64,000 nt of DNA from Enterococcus pingfangensis (GCF_005405205.1 NZ_BJDP01000007.1:1-64000); one strand, 5' to 3'; numbered from the stretch's first letter, positions 9,233-18,204 are shown. A program made the numbers and translations. The notes: generated by a model not told the origin, from the letters alone.

Positions 9233-10327
9233 TTATTGGGCTTTATCGGCAGTCATATCTGCCCATTTATCTAAAATAGTTTGACGATCCGAGCCGAAAG
9301 TAGTCAGGTCTTCTTTGATTAAGTCTTTTTTCTCTAATCCGAGATCCAAACCTTCCACGCCGTCTACAATAATTTGATTAGTATCTTTACCGTCGATTTC
9401 TGCTAATTGCTGCATATTTTCTGGTTTCAACATAAAGTCGATGAACGCTTCTGCCATTTCTTTGCCTGGCGCATCCTTGAAGACCGCTACGCCTTCTGGA
9501 ACCCAAGGAACTCCGTCAGAAGGATAAACGACTGATAAGTCATTTTCTTCGGCTGCGTCAAAGGTAGATTGATCGACCGGTACTAAACCGATAGCAAATT
9601 CTCCAGAAGCTGTTTTTTCCTGTGGGTCTTTTCCTCGTTTACCGTAAAATTGAATATTCTCATTCACTTTTTCCCAGTATTCCCAGCCCTTATCAGTACC
9701 ATCTTTATCTAAAATACCTTTTACAATTGCATACATTGTTCCAGAAATTGCTGGATCACTCATGATTACTTCATCTTTGTATTTTGAATCTGCTAAGTCA
9801 GCCCAAGTTTCAGGTGCTTCAATGTCTTTTTCTTTAAGAATTTCATCGTTGACCAACAAACCGCCCACTGTTAAGCCTTTTGATAACCAGTAGCCATCAG
9901 GATCACGATAGTCTTCATCGATAGTTTTAACTACATCCGATTGATATTGTTCCAACAAACCATCCGTTTTAGCTTGCATAAAAGCATCTAAACCGCCGCC
10001 AAACCATAAATCAGCCATTGGCTCACTTTTATCCGCCTTCATCCGCGACAAAACTTCTCCACTAGACATAGATAGAAACTCTACCTTTGCACCAGTTTCT
10101 TCACTGAATTTGTCGAACAAGGCTTTATAAGCGTCCGAAGTCGTTACCACATTTAAAGTTTTACCGCTAAAATCAGTCGTTTCAGCTGTCTCACTACTAG
10201 CTGTTTCCTCCACTTTACTTTCAGAATTTGATGCACTGGATTCATCAGTACTACTGCCGCAACCGGCAAACAACAGGACACCACATACCAACGTTGCTAA
10301 AATACCTAGTTTCTTCGATTTTTTCAT
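9233..10327 (-). CDS. Substrate-binding lipoprotein of an iron/phosphonate-type ABC importer
   Basis: I start it at ATG 10327, which follows AGGGGCGGG; the upstream in-frame ATG at 10357 has no such site. It has a basic signal peptide with lipobox LLFAGC, a Ser/Thr/Glu linker, and a type II periplasmic-binding fold: LNVVTTSDAYKALFDKFSEETG, then ADLWFGGGLDAFMQAK, then GLTVGGLLVND. These features place it with AfuA/FbpA/PhnS-like extracellular solute-binding proteins. The ligand could be ferric iron, a phosphonate or another small anion and cannot be told from sequence. First gene of the importer-glycosyltransferase operon. Confidence 0.85.
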   Translation of the reverse strand: MKKSKKLGILATLVCGVLLFAGCGSSTDESSASNSESKVEETASSETAETTDFSGKTLNVVTTSDAYKALFDKFSEETGAKVEFLSMSSGEVLSRMKADKSEPMADLWFGGGLDAFMQAKTDGLLEQYQSDVVKTIDEDYRDPDGYWLSKGLTVGGLLVNDEILKEKDIEAPETWADLADSKYKDEVIMSDPAISGTMYAIVKGILDKDGTDKGWEYWEKVNENIQFYGKRGKDPQEKTASGEFAIGLVPVDQSTFDAAEENDLSVVYPSDGVPWVPEGVAVFKDAPGKEMAEAFIDFMLKPENMQQLAEIDGKDTNQIIVDGVEGLDLGLEKKDLIKEDLTTFGSDRQTILDKWADMTADKAQ

Positions 10328-10620
10328 TTTCCCGCCCCTTTGATCAGTTTTTAACAAATATAATTTATACTATTATCTTAATAATAAGCAAAGCAGAACC
10401 AAGAAAAAATTTTCGTGCCACGTTTGCTTAATTAAGATTAACGGTCTTCCTTAATACTATTTCATTTATCATATAGAAAAGAAAAAAAGCCTCCGAAAAT
10501 CTGGACAGCCTCAATTAAAATGGATTTTTATAAAAACATTTCTTCCATTAGTAATAACTATACCCTTTACATACAAAGTTTGCAACCGCTTAAATAATAT
10601 TCGTTTCTTATTATTACAAT
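10328..10620. other. Promoter region of the importer operon
   Basis: No gene. The bases next to the binding-protein gene are AT-rich and must carry its promoter and leader. I see no clear operator or riboswitch. The far end meets the nox terminator. Confidence 0.4.
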
Positions 10621-10625
10621 AAAAA

Positions 10626-10652
10626 AAAGAGCATAATCGTAATTATGCTCTT
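10626..10652 (-). terminator. Terminator of nox
   Basis: AAGAGCATAAT pairs with ATTATGCTCTT around a short loop; on the minus strand a run of eight or more T residues follows, 22 bases after the nox stop. Confidence 0.85.
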
Positions 10653-10673
10653 ACTATACTACGTTATTCAGGT

Positions 10674-12008
10674 CTACTCTGCAGACAATGCAGCCATTGT
10701 AATGTAGTTATATGGTTGGTTGAAATGTGGTAAGAAGAAAATATCCAACAGTTTTAATTCGTCGATCGTTACATGTTTTGCGATTGCTAATGAGAACATA
10801 TGGATTCCCATTGAAATGTCTTCTCTTGAAGATAATTGTGCTCCTACGATTCGACGACTGCTTGCTTCATAGACAATCCGAATCTTGACTGTATCGTTTT
10901 CTCCTTTGATGAAACCTGGTTTTTGCAAGTCTTCAAAGTCTGTATATTTCACATCTACCCCATTTTTCTCAGCAGCTGTTACAGATAGACCGGTTGAAAC
11001 TAAGTTTAATCCCCAGATTGAGATCCCGTTTGATCCTTGGACACCAGCTGCTTCTAATGGTGTACCGCCGACATTATGACCAGCTACGATTCCTGAACGT
11101 ACTGCGTTGGAAGCTAGTGCGATATACGTCATTTTTTCTAATGCATTTGAATAGATCGTCGCGCAATCTCCTACTGCGTAAACATCTGGATCACTTGTTT
11201 GTTGATGGCGATCGACTAAATAAGCACCATTTTGGAACAATTCTAAATGATCTTTAGCTAATTCAGCATTCGGACCAAAGCCAATAGCATTGATGACCAT
11301 ATCGACTTGATACTCGCCGGAATCAGCAACGATGGCATTGACACGATCGCTTCCTTTATATTCTTTCACCAAATCGCCGAAATGAGTTTCAATTCCGTGG
11401 TCTGCTAAATTTTTATCCATTTCGTCAGTAAACCATTTATCATAGTAACTTGGCAATGAGCGGTCTGCTGCATCGAACAACAAAACTTCTTTTCCGCGAC
11501 GTTTAGCGGCCTCTGCGATTTCAACACCGATATAACCGGCACCAATAACTGCTACTTTTTTTACGCTGCCTTTTGAAATTTCCGCATCAACTGCTTGCCC
11601 TTCTTGGAATAATTTCAAGAAATGGATGCCGTCCAAATCATGTCCCGGAACTTTTGGAGCAATTGGCCGCGAACCAGTTGCCAAGATCAATTTATCATAA
11701 GATTCAATGAACGCATTGCCGTCCTTTTGAACACAATGAACTTTTTTTTCTGAAAAGTCGATCCGATCAACCGATGTTTCCATGTAGATTTTAGCGCCTT
11801 TAGCTTCAAAATCTGCTTTATTTGTATAAAATAATCCTTGGTAGTCATCGATTTGGCGGCCAACCCATAAAGCTGTTCCGCAGCCTAGATAACTTAGATT
11901 AGAGTTACGATCAATCATTACAACCTCTTGATCCGGGTAATTATCCAGTAACGTATTAGCTGCCGCAATCCCCGCATGATTTGTTCCAATAATAACTGTC
12001 TTTGTCAT
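10674..12008 (-). CDS. nox: NADH oxidase, water-forming (NoxE type)
   Basis: 444 residues, matching the flavoprotein of the CoA-disulfide reductase/NADH oxidase family. The N-terminal FAD-binding motif is VIIGTNHAGIAAAN; the single redox cysteine sits in SYLGCGTALW (about residue 43) and would cycle through a sulfenic acid; the NADH-binding motif is VAVIGAGYIGVEIAEAA; the second FAD motif is DPDVYAVGDC. The closest family I recall is lactococcal NoxE, which reduces oxygen to water with NADH. It would reoxidise NADH during aerobic growth and fits with the dehydrogenases in this window. Monocistronic. Confidence 0.9.
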   Translation of the reverse strand: MTKTVIIGTNHAGIAAANTLLDNYPDQEVVMIDRNSNLSYLGCGTALWVGRQIDDYQGLFYTNKADFEAKGAKIYMETSVDRIDFSEKKVHCVQKDGNAFIESYDKLILATGSRPIAPKVPGHDLDGIHFLKLFQEGQAVDAEISKGSVKKVAVIGAGYIGVEIAEAAKRRGKEVLLFDAADRSLPSYYDKWFTDEMDKNLADHGIETHFGDLVKEYKGSDRVNAIVADSGEYQVDMVINAIGFGPNAELAKDHLELFQNGAYLVDRHQQTSDPDVYAVGDCATIYSNALEKMTYIALASNAVRSGIVAGHNVGGTPLEAAGVQGSNGISIWGLNLVSTGLSVTAAEKNGVDVKYTDFEDLQKPGFIKGENDTVKIRIVYEASSRRIVGAQLSSREDISMGIHMFSLAIAKHVTIDELKLLDIFFLPHFNQPYNYITMAALSAE

Positions 12009-12506
12009 AATTTTTCCTCCTGCTCCTCTAAAACCATTTCAATTCTTTTGTAAAAGCACTTATTTCCAATGTATATTTATTAGCAGAATGAACCTTTTAC
12101 AATCACGAATGAGTCAACTTCACTAACTTTGATTATTTTTTCACAAGTCGTTGCAAATTAAACCATACTCAGCCAGACTATTCTAGTAACGCAATAAAAT
12201 AATTTTTTTATCATTGCATCAATCTGCTTGCTGCTTACTTTCGGCTAGCTGAATGAGAGCTAAAATTGTGAAATTTTCTACTCACTTTTTGGATAGAAAA
12301 GTTGCTAAAATTAAGCGCTTTCTTAAAGTGAATAATACTCTTGATTATAACGATTGTAAAGTAGTTTAGCTCAGGTTATTAAAATTGGTAAATTCAGCAA
12401 AATTTATCCTTTATTCTGCTGTAAATACAGGATCCTTTCGGGCAGCGGCTTATTTTCTTTTTATACAAATAAAGAGGAAACGGTTCTGATCCGTCTCCTC
12501 AAAAAA
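12009..12506 (-). promoter_or_regulatory. nox promoter/leader region plus a terminator
   Basis: No gene. The end next to 12507 holds an intrinsic terminator (12472-12502, stem GAGGAAACGG with CCGTCTCCTC) for the regulator gene. Between it and nox lie a cre-like core AAGCGCTTTCTT (about 12313-12324) and half-matches to a Rex operator (TTGTGAAATTTT at about 12266), both on weak evidence. Control of nox by NADH state would make sense but is not shown. Confidence 0.4.
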
Positions 12507-13376
12507 CTATTGCTCTCTTTTATCTAGTCGCGCCTGCAATACTTTTAGTTCGCGAAGCTCGACTGTATTTTGATTGATTTTAGCAAATGCCTGCGCATCG
12601 GCAACATATTCTCGGATCACTTCGAGCGCTTTATTTTGTACTAATGCATTTTTAGCCAATTGAAACATCAATCTAGCAAGATAATACGTTACATGATTGT
12701 CAGAGCAGATCGTTACACCATGTTCCAACAGTGCATCGCTGACATTATAATCTTTGATGCTTGCGTAAAAAGTTCCGCAGTAAAATAAAATATTCAACAC
12801 TCGCCAAATATCTGCAGAAGTCTCGATGGGGTAGTGATAAACATCACTGACCGCTTTTTCAAAGAAATACTCCGCCTTTTCTTTGTCTGCTTCGTTCGCA
12901 TAAGCTATCCCTAAGCCGGTATATGCCAGTAAAACAAAGATATATGACTTTTCTTTGGGGCTTTCTGATAAAATCTGGTTCAAGTAAAAGAATGTTTCAG
13001 TTACCGGTCCGCTTTGCAAGGCGCTTAAATAACCTTTTAAATACAGATAGTGCCATTTCTGTGCCGGTGTTTGTAATTCTGCTTGCGGAATTTGATTCAA
13101 AATCTTTGCTGCTTCACAATATTCACGAGTAACCAAATAAAATTCAGATTGATCAAGTTGCTTATTGACCTTTGAATCTTGAATGCCAACATTTGGAAAT
13201 AACTCACCTAAATTTAGCTGCAGACGATTGCACAAACGAATCAAAATCTTGATCGTAGGGATTTGTCCATTATTTTCAAAGCGGCTCAATGTTACTTGGG
13301 TACAGATGCCCTCACTTAATTTTTTTTGAGAGAATCCGAGTGCTTTACGGGTAGCGATAAATCGTTGTATATCCAT
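12507..13376 (-). CDS. XRE-type regulator with TPR domain (Rgg/RNPP-like)
   Basis: 289 residues: an N-terminal helix-turn-helix (about 5-60, with LGFSQKKLSEGICTQVTLSRFE) followed by a helical repeat domain of TPR type. This is the plan of Rgg/MutR/GadR and other peptide-responsive regulators. The repeats include AYTGLGIAYANEADKEKAEYFFEKA, a good TPR consensus. No small peptide pheromone gene is obvious beside it. It lies on the same strand just downstream of the ETF operon, 44 bases after etfA, and may be read from the same transcript. Confidence 0.75.
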   Translation of the reverse strand: MDIQRFIATRKALGFSQKKLSEGICTQVTLSRFENNGQIPTIKILIRLCNRLQLNLGELFPNVGIQDSKVNKQLDQSEFYLVTREYCEAAKILNQIPQAELQTPAQKWHYLYLKGYLSALQSGPVTETFFYLNQILSESPKEKSYIFVLLAYTGLGIAYANEADKEKAEYFFEKAVSDVYHYPIETSADIWRVLNILFYCGTFYASIKDYNVSDALLEHGVTICSDNHVTYYLARLMFQLAKNALVQNKALEVIREYVADAQAFAKINQNTVELRELKVLQARLDKREQ

Positions 13377-13420
13377 TTTCTGATGGCTCCTAGCATTTAA
13401 TCGACTACCATTGTATCACA

Positions 13421-14389
13421 TCATTTTACTGCATGGCCAAGTTCTGTTAAAAAGGTTTTCGCATCGCCCACAAAACAATAATCAGACACTTTAAAAATAG
13501 GGGCTTGTTTATCCGTATTGACCGAAACGATGATATCCGTATTTTCAATTCCTGAAACATATTGAACAGCGCCAGAAATTCCCAGATTGATCAAGAAATT
13601 TGGAGCGATCGTATTCCCGCTTTGTCCGATCTGATCATCTACATTAAATTGTGCTTTATCTGTCAAAGGACGAGAAACACCGACTTTTGCTCCTAATTTT
13701 CCGGCAAGTTCTTCTGCTAACTGGATGCTTTGATCATCCGCGGCACCGCGGCCTAAGGCAATCACTCGTTTCGCGTTCGCTATGTTGTCGCTGTTAGACA
13801 AAATCACATGTTCTGCTTCGATCGTGATTCCTGCAGAAGGGTGGAATTCTAAATCTTCCACTATTTCAACGTCTACTTTTCCGGCTGCTTTTTTTGCAGT
13901 AAAAGTATTCGGGCGAACTGTCGCCATTTGTGGACGGCGATCAGGACAAAGAATTTCACACATAATATTATCTCCATAAGAGGGTTTCACTTGAACCAGC
14001 TGTTCTTCTTCAAAATATAAATCTAAGCAATCAGCGGTCAAGCCCGTTTGAAGTTTTGCTTGTAGGCGTGGTGCAATCGAGCGGCCTGTAATTGTAGCAC
14101 CGAATAAAAAACTGTTTGGCTGGTAGCGCTTAGCTAATTGTGCCAATAGATCTGCTTGTTCAGAATCGGCTGGCTGGTTCAAACGAGTATCTTTGATCAC
14201 TAAGATCTTATCTGGTCCGTACTCTTTCAAACTCTCTTCTAAATTTTCTTCTGGTGTTTCCAATAAAACTGCAACTGTTTTGAAATTCGGTGCGACGGCT
14301 TTAGCTTTCGTAATCAACTGAAAAGTCGTTGGTTCGATCGCCGCTAAGCGCTTTTCTGCAAAAATCCAGATTTCAGGTGTTTTTTCCAT
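13421..14389 (-). CDS. etfA: Electron transfer flavoprotein alpha subunit
   Basis: About 322 residues from ATG 14389, chosen because GGGGACGAG stands at ribosome-binding distance; a GTG at 14404 that overlaps the etfB stop by one base is the alternative. The C-terminal FAD-binding domain is clear: ALGRGAADDQSIQLAEELAGKLGA, SRPLTDKAQF, QIGQSGNTIAPNFLINLGISGA and an APIFKVSDYCFVGD tail. With EtfB it takes electrons from the acyl-CoA dehydrogenase encoded upstream. The domain lacks nothing obvious. The electron acceptor is not encoded nearby. Confidence 0.9.
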   Translation of the reverse strand: MEKTPEIWIFAEKRLAAIEPTTFQLITKAKAVAPNFKTVAVLLETPEENLEESLKEYGPDKILVIKDTRLNQPADSEQADLLAQLAKRYQPNSFLFGATITGRSIAPRLQAKLQTGLTADCLDLYFEEEQLVQVKPSYGDNIMCEILCPDRRPQMATVRPNTFTAKKAAGKVDVEIVEDLEFHPSAGITIEAEHVILSNSDNIANAKRVIALGRGAADDQSIQLAEELAGKLGAKVGVSRPLTDKAQFNVDDQIGQSGNTIAPNFLINLGISGAVQYVSGIENTDIIVSVNTDKQAPIFKVSDYCFVGDAKTFLTELGHAVK

Positions 14390-14403
14390 TTTTCTCGTCC
14401 CCA

Positions 14404-15192
14404 CTAGATTAAATTTTTAGCTTTCAAAGCGGTCAATAATTCGTTGACGGCCTCTTTCGGCTGTTCTGACAAATAAACGGTTTCTTTTGCTTTCCGTTCA
14501 GGCGTTGTAATACTTTTAACAATCGTTGGTGATCCGCTGATCCCGATTCGTGTTTCGTCTAATTCTAAATCTACTTCTGTCCACACATCGATTTCTTTTT
14601 TGAAACTTTGTTGGATATTGCGCGGTGTTTCATAACGAGGTTGATTCAGTTCGCTCCGTGCAGTGACGACTGCTGGCAATTGGACCCGAACAACTTGTTC
14701 CGTATTTTCCAACTGACGTTTTCCGACAATACTGTCGTCACCAGCAAGTTCAAGTTCACTGGCAAATGTGATTTGCGGCCAGTTCAAAAATTCTGCCACG
14801 ATGGGACCAACTTGTCCTGTATCCGCATCTACTGCTTGCCGACCGAAGAATACCAAATCGACATCTTGTAATTTTTTGATTGCTTGGCTTAAAACATATC
14901 CCGTTGCTAAAGTATCCGAACCCGCAAATTGACGAGAGCTTAATAAGATCCCGCGATCTGCCCCCATGGCCATCCCTTCTCGCAAAGAAACCTCATTGTC
15001 TTTTGGTCCCATCGACATTAAAATCACTTCTGCATTGATTTGATCTTTTAAACGCAAGGCTGCTTCAATAGCATTTTTATCATAAGGATTAATAATCCCT
15101 GCGATTCCCGAACGCACCAAGTTATGGGTGATGGGATCGATTTGAACATTATTGCTCTCAGGTACTTGTTTCACACATACTAAAATTTTCAT
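14404..15192 (-). CDS. etfB: Electron transfer flavoprotein beta subunit
   Basis: 262 residues, the usual length. It begins MKILVCVKQVPESNNVQID and has the AMGADRGILL and DTGQVGPIVAEFLNWPQITFASEL segments of the AMP/nucleotide-binding beta subunit. It pairs with EtfA, encoded immediately downstream. Whether this ETF is a simple carrier or takes part in flavin-based bifurcation, as with clostridial butyryl-CoA dehydrogenase, cannot be told here. Confidence 0.9.
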   Translation of the reverse strand: MKILVCVKQVPESNNVQIDPITHNLVRSGIAGIINPYDKNAIEAALRLKDQINAEVILMSMGPKDNEVSLREGMAMGADRGILLSSRQFAGSDTLATGYVLSQAIKKLQDVDLVFFGRQAVDADTGQVGPIVAEFLNWPQITFASELELAGDDSIVGKRQLENTEQVVRVQLPAVVTARSELNQPRYETPRNIQQSFKKEIDVWTEVDLELDETRIGISGSPTIVKSITTPERKAKETVYLSEQPKEAVNELLTALKAKNLI

Positions 15193-15257
15193 TTTCTACT
15201 CCTTTTTAGCTTGGAATTTTACATTCTATCTAATTCATTCGAAACAAAAGAAATGAA

Positions 15258-16382
15258 CTATCGAGCCGCAGCTTCAGCTAATGCGATTTCAGTCCGCATT
15301 TTTTCAACGGTACCTTCTGCGATTTCTAACGCTCGAGCGTCGCGAATCAAATGTTCAACCGGATATTCTAAACTGTATCCGTATCCTCCTAAAACTTGCA
15401 GCGCGTCATCGCCGGCAGCAACTGCACTCCGACTGCCGTATGCCTTAGCCATTGCCGCGACTTTTCCATAAGGTTTTTTTTCAAATTTCAAACGAGCTGC
15501 TTCTTGATAAAGCAACGTTGTATTTTCTTTAGCGATCGCAATATCTGTGATTTTTCGTTGGATCGCTTGTAATTCAATGATTGGTTTATCAATTGCCAAG
15601 CGTTGTTTAGCGTAAGTCGTTGCGATTTCCAGTTCATGTTCTAAGATCCCGGCTAAAACTGCACCCATCAAAATTCGTGCATCATCGTGAGCACGTTCGC
15701 CAATTAAATGACCCTCCCCTAATTTGCCCAGCAAATGGTCTTCAGAAACGACGATATTTTCCATAAAAATCTCTGCCACTGGCGTTCCGCGTAGGCCTAA
15801 AAAACTTTCCCGTTTTCCGAACTTGAATCCCGGCATATCTTTATCAACAACAAATACAGATAATTCTTCTGGTGCTGTTTTTACTAATACCGCATAAACT
15901 TCAGCCAACCCGCCGTTAGTGATCATGATTTTATTTCCATTTAAGATCCAGTGATCCTCGTGTTTAACGGCTGTAGCAGCGATCCCCATTGGATTTGATC
16001 CGCCTGTTGATTCAGTCATCCCAAAAGCAAAGATTCGTTTGCTTCCACTAGGTAAATACTTTTTCTTTAGAGCATCTGTTCCAAAATTCACAAATTGATC
16101 GATCGTTTTGTAGTGACCTTCTAAGGTGACTGCTACACTGGCATTAGCTGTTGCTAAATCATAAATAACTTGTGCAGTACTAACTGGATCAAATCCTGCC
16201 CCGCCGTATTCTTCCGGTAACATCAAGCCTAAAAAGCCGTTTTCTACTAATTTTTCAAACAGTCCTTCTGTAAAATCGCCTTTTTTATCAATCACCATAT
16301 CAAATGGTTTGATCTCTTTTTCGGCAAATTCTACTGCCATATGATGCAGCATTAATTGTGGTTGCGTTAAATTGACACTCAT
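15258..16382 (-). CDS. Acyl-CoA dehydrogenase
   Basis: 374 residues with the normal three-part acyl-CoA dehydrogenase layout: helical N-terminal domain, central beta domain with FGMTESTGGSNPMG and WILNGNKIMITNGGLAE, and a helical C-terminal domain with QVLGGYGYSLEYPVEHLIRDA. The catalytic-base motif EGT is present in IAEGTVEKMR at about residue 357. It oxidises an acyl-CoA to the enoyl-CoA with FAD, passing electrons to EtfBA encoded directly downstream. Chain length and physiological direction are unknown: no thiolase, crotonase or CoA transferase gene is beside it. The promoter carries two copies of a 23-bp repeat. Confidence 0.88.
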   Translation of the reverse strand: MSVNLTQPQLMLHHMAVEFAEKEIKPFDMVIDKKGDFTEGLFEKLVENGFLGLMLPEEYGGAGFDPVSTAQVIYDLATANASVAVTLEGHYKTIDQFVNFGTDALKKKYLPSGSKRIFAFGMTESTGGSNPMGIAATAVKHEDHWILNGNKIMITNGGLAEVYAVLVKTAPEELSVFVVDKDMPGFKFGKRESFLGLRGTPVAEIFMENIVVSEDHLLGKLGEGHLIGERAHDDARILMGAVLAGILEHELEIATTYAKQRLAIDKPIIELQAIQRKITDIAIAKENTTLLYQEAARLKFEKKPYGKVAAMAKAYGSRSAVAAGDDALQVLGGYGYSLEYPVEHLIRDARALEIAEGTVEKMRTEIALAEAAAR

Positions 16383-16469
16383 TGTAGGCCTCCATTGCTT
16401 TTATTTTCACAAGTTAGAAGACTTGCTTCTGACAAGATAATAACCACGGCAAAACTAATTGTCAACGCA

Positions 16470-16492
16470 AATATATATTTTTTTATATACAA
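16470..16492. repeat. 23-bp repeat, copy 1 (putative operator)
   Basis: ATATATAT, seven T residues, then ATATAC; the core is close to an inverted repeat of TATATA around the T-run. It is identical over 23 bases to copy 2 and lies about 90 bases upstream of the acyl-CoA dehydrogenase start. Confidence 0.6.
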
Positions 16493-16621
16493 TAACTTTA
16501 TAGATAATTTTTAGCGTCCGTTGACCATTATTGAAAAATCAGACTCATTTTCATAAAATCAACGCAAACAGTGAATTTAAGTAGAATTATACTAAAAAAT
16601 ATCTTTGTTTATGAAACTGTC

Positions 16622-16644
16622 AATATATATTTTTTTATATACAA
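16622..16644. repeat. 23-bp repeat, copy 2 (putative operator)
   Basis: Identical to copy 1 and 152 bases further upstream. Spacing near a whole number of helical turns (about 14.5) and an identical sequence in an otherwise random AT-rich stretch suggest a regulator binding site. Confidence 0.6.
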
Positions 16645-16669
16645 AAATAAAAATAACTTTAATTTTATT

Positions 16670-16708
16670 GTAAAAAAAATTCTATCCGCAGGCTTACGGA
16701 TAGAATTT
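16670..16708 (-). terminator. Terminator after the 69-aa coiled-coil gene
   Basis: Perfect 12-bp stem with an 8-base loop, followed on the minus strand by eight T residues. Confidence 0.85.
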
Positions 16709-16860
16709 CATCGCTATAAATAGTTGGTTTTATGACTTTCAATAAAATTAGCAGGGGTTATTTTTCTAAATGACTAACTTAATTGAAAGCTTTGCCCATT
16801 AGATAGAAGGAAGATTTTAACTCTTAAATAATTCGTTTGAACACTGTGCACGCAACTTGC

Positions 16861-17070
16861 TCACCATTCAAAATCGTCTAGTTGTACTTCTAGTTCATGA
16901 ATCTGTCCTTGAAGAATTTGAATCTCTTCTTTGATCTCATCTAAGGTTGCCCCACTTGTACTGTAGCCTTTGTAATATGCGGTCATATAATCCATTTCTT
17001 CTAATCGCTGCAACCGATCTCTAAGTTGACCTAAGAGTTCAAGATTATTCTCATATTGTCGTTCATCCAT
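16861..17070 (-). CDS. Small coiled-coil protein
   Basis: 69 residues, nearly all helix-forming and rich in Glu, Leu and Gln, with heptad spacing in LLGQLRDRLQRLEEMD and IQILQGQIHELEVQLDDFEW. No membrane segment. It follows the 189-aa gene by 23 bases on the same strand with its own ribosome binding site (GGGAGCAG), so the two are probably one operon. Function unknown. Confidence 0.6.
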   Translation of the reverse strand: MDERQYENNLELLGQLRDRLQRLEEMDYMTAYYKGYSTSGATLDEIKEEIQILQGQIHELEVQLDDFEW

Positions 17071-17093
17071 GATGATCTGCTCCCTTCAAAGTA

Positions 17094-17663
17094 CTAAGCC
17101 AACGCGTTTGGACTGGCTAATTGTGGTCCGTTGCCTTCTTTAGCCAGCACCCAGTCATCATTGTCCCACATTTCTGTTTTGCGGCGGCCACGGAAATAGT
17201 CCCAGCGAGAATCGATTTCCATTTCGATCACTTGATTGTCTGCTCCTAAAGTGACCCAATTATAACTGCCATTCGAATGACCAAATTTGATCCATAGTAC
17301 TGGAAATTGATGGTTTTTTCCGTCTTCATCTAAAAGCTGGCGTTGTTGGCGTTCAATCCGAAGAAAGGACAGACCGCGGGCATAATTTCGATTGCTTTTT
17401 GAAAAAATAGTTTCTGCAATTTCACGGGCACGATCGGGTGAACTCATTTTTCCTGAAGGAATAGTCGCCATGTTTTTTACACTTATCAGTGTATCTTTAA
17501 AAAAGACAGCGATGATTCTTGGACCATTCAGTTCATATATTCCATCTTTTTGAAAGCGCCAAATAGTGACTTCTTGTTTGTTGCGAGTTTCATTTTTTTC
17601 GTCAACCAATCGAAAATCCTTAGGAACAGTTACTAGTTCATTTAATAATTCTTGCCTTTTCAT
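17094..17663 (-). CDS. Hypothetical 189-aa protein
   Basis: Soluble, no signal peptide. Recognisable stretches are VTIWRFQKDGIYELNGPRIIAVFFKD in the first half and VLWIKFGHSNGSYNWVTLG plus a D-x-RWDYFRGRR segment near the end, but I do not know a named family. It lies between a marR-type gene and the small coiled-coil gene, all on the minus strand with short gaps, so the three may form one transcript controlled by the MarR protein. Confidence 0.6.
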   Translation of the reverse strand: MKRQELLNELVTVPKDFRLVDEKNETRNKQEVTIWRFQKDGIYELNGPRIIAVFFKDTLISVKNMATIPSGKMSSPDRAREIAETIFSKSNRNYARGLSFLRIERQQRQLLDEDGKNHQFPVLWIKFGHSNGSYNWVTLGADNQVIEMEIDSRWDYFRGRRKTEMWDNDDWVLAKEGNGPQLASPNALA

Positions 17664-17683
17664 TTTACAGACTTCCTTTCAGT

Positions 17684-18112
17684 CTATTCGCTCAATTTGT
17701 TAACAGCTGCGATGAAAGTTGTTTGTTCTTCTAAAGTTAACGGAGCAAAAAATGTTTCATTGGCTTTTTGCAAAGCTGCTAAAATCACCTGATACATCTT
17801 ACTTCCTTCTTCTGTCAAAGAAAGTAGATAACCGCGCCGATCCTCGGGGTTTTCTTTACGAAGGACATACTGATTATCCATTAACTTCTGAATCGCTCGG
17901 GTCACGTTGCTGGCATTGACTCCGGTCAATTGCACTAATTTTTCTTGCGGAAGATCACCAAAATCATGTAATTTCAAAATATAATAGTAAAGACTTGAAT
18001 TTAATTGATACGGTGCAAGATAATTATCGATCAATTTGATATATCTGCGGCTGACGACGGGTAATTGTTTCAATGTATCGATCTCACTAATTGCGTGTTG
18101 CAATTCGGTCAC
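17684..18112 (-). CDS. MarR-family transcriptional regulator
   Basis: About 140 residues with the MarR winged helix: LPQEKLVQLTGVNASNVTRAIQKLMDNQYVLR (recognition helix region) and the wing ENPEDRRGYLLSLTEEG with the usual D-x-R. Either GTG 18112 or TTG 18103 may be the start; the TTG sits better behind AAGGAA. It is divergent from an MFS efflux gene, and a near-perfect 24-bp palindrome lies between the two, so it most likely represses the transporter and itself, released by a toxic compound. Confidence 0.85.
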   Translation of the reverse strand: MTELQHAISEIDTLKQLPVVSRRYIKLIDNYLAPYQLNSSLYYYILKLHDFGDLPQEKLVQLTGVNASNVTRAIQKLMDNQYVLRKENPEDRRGYLLSLTEEGSKMYQVILAALQKANETFFAPLTLEEQTTFIAAVNKLSE

Positions 18113-18126
18113 TTCCTTTTAAAAGT

Positions 18127-18150
18127 TTATTTACTTGCGCAAGCAAATAA
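18127..18150. promoter_or_regulatory. Palindromic operator between marR-type gene and MFS gene
   Basis: Left half TTATTTACTTGC, right half GCAAGCAAATAA: the halves are inverted copies with one mismatch in twelve. It overlaps the space where both divergent promoters must lie. Confidence 0.7.
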
Positions 18151-18204
18151 TATAACATATACTTAGTGTCGTCAAATAAAAAGATTCAATTGGAGGAATT
18201 TATC

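Larger units (their letters stand above)
16383..16860 (-). promoter_or_regulatory. Promoter region of the acyl-CoA dehydrogenase/ETF operon
   Basis: No gene. It is very AT-rich and contains two identical 23-bp copies of a sequence with a 7-T core flanked by TATATA (separate entries) and a strong terminator for the convergent-side gene at 16861 (stem AAATTCTATCCG with CGGATAGAATTT, 16677-16708, T-run on the minus strand). Confidence 0.6.

Noticed and set aside
12264-12324. Rex and cre sites upstream of nox
   Set aside because: Only partial matches, about 250-300 bases from the start; mentioned in the region entry but not called as sites.
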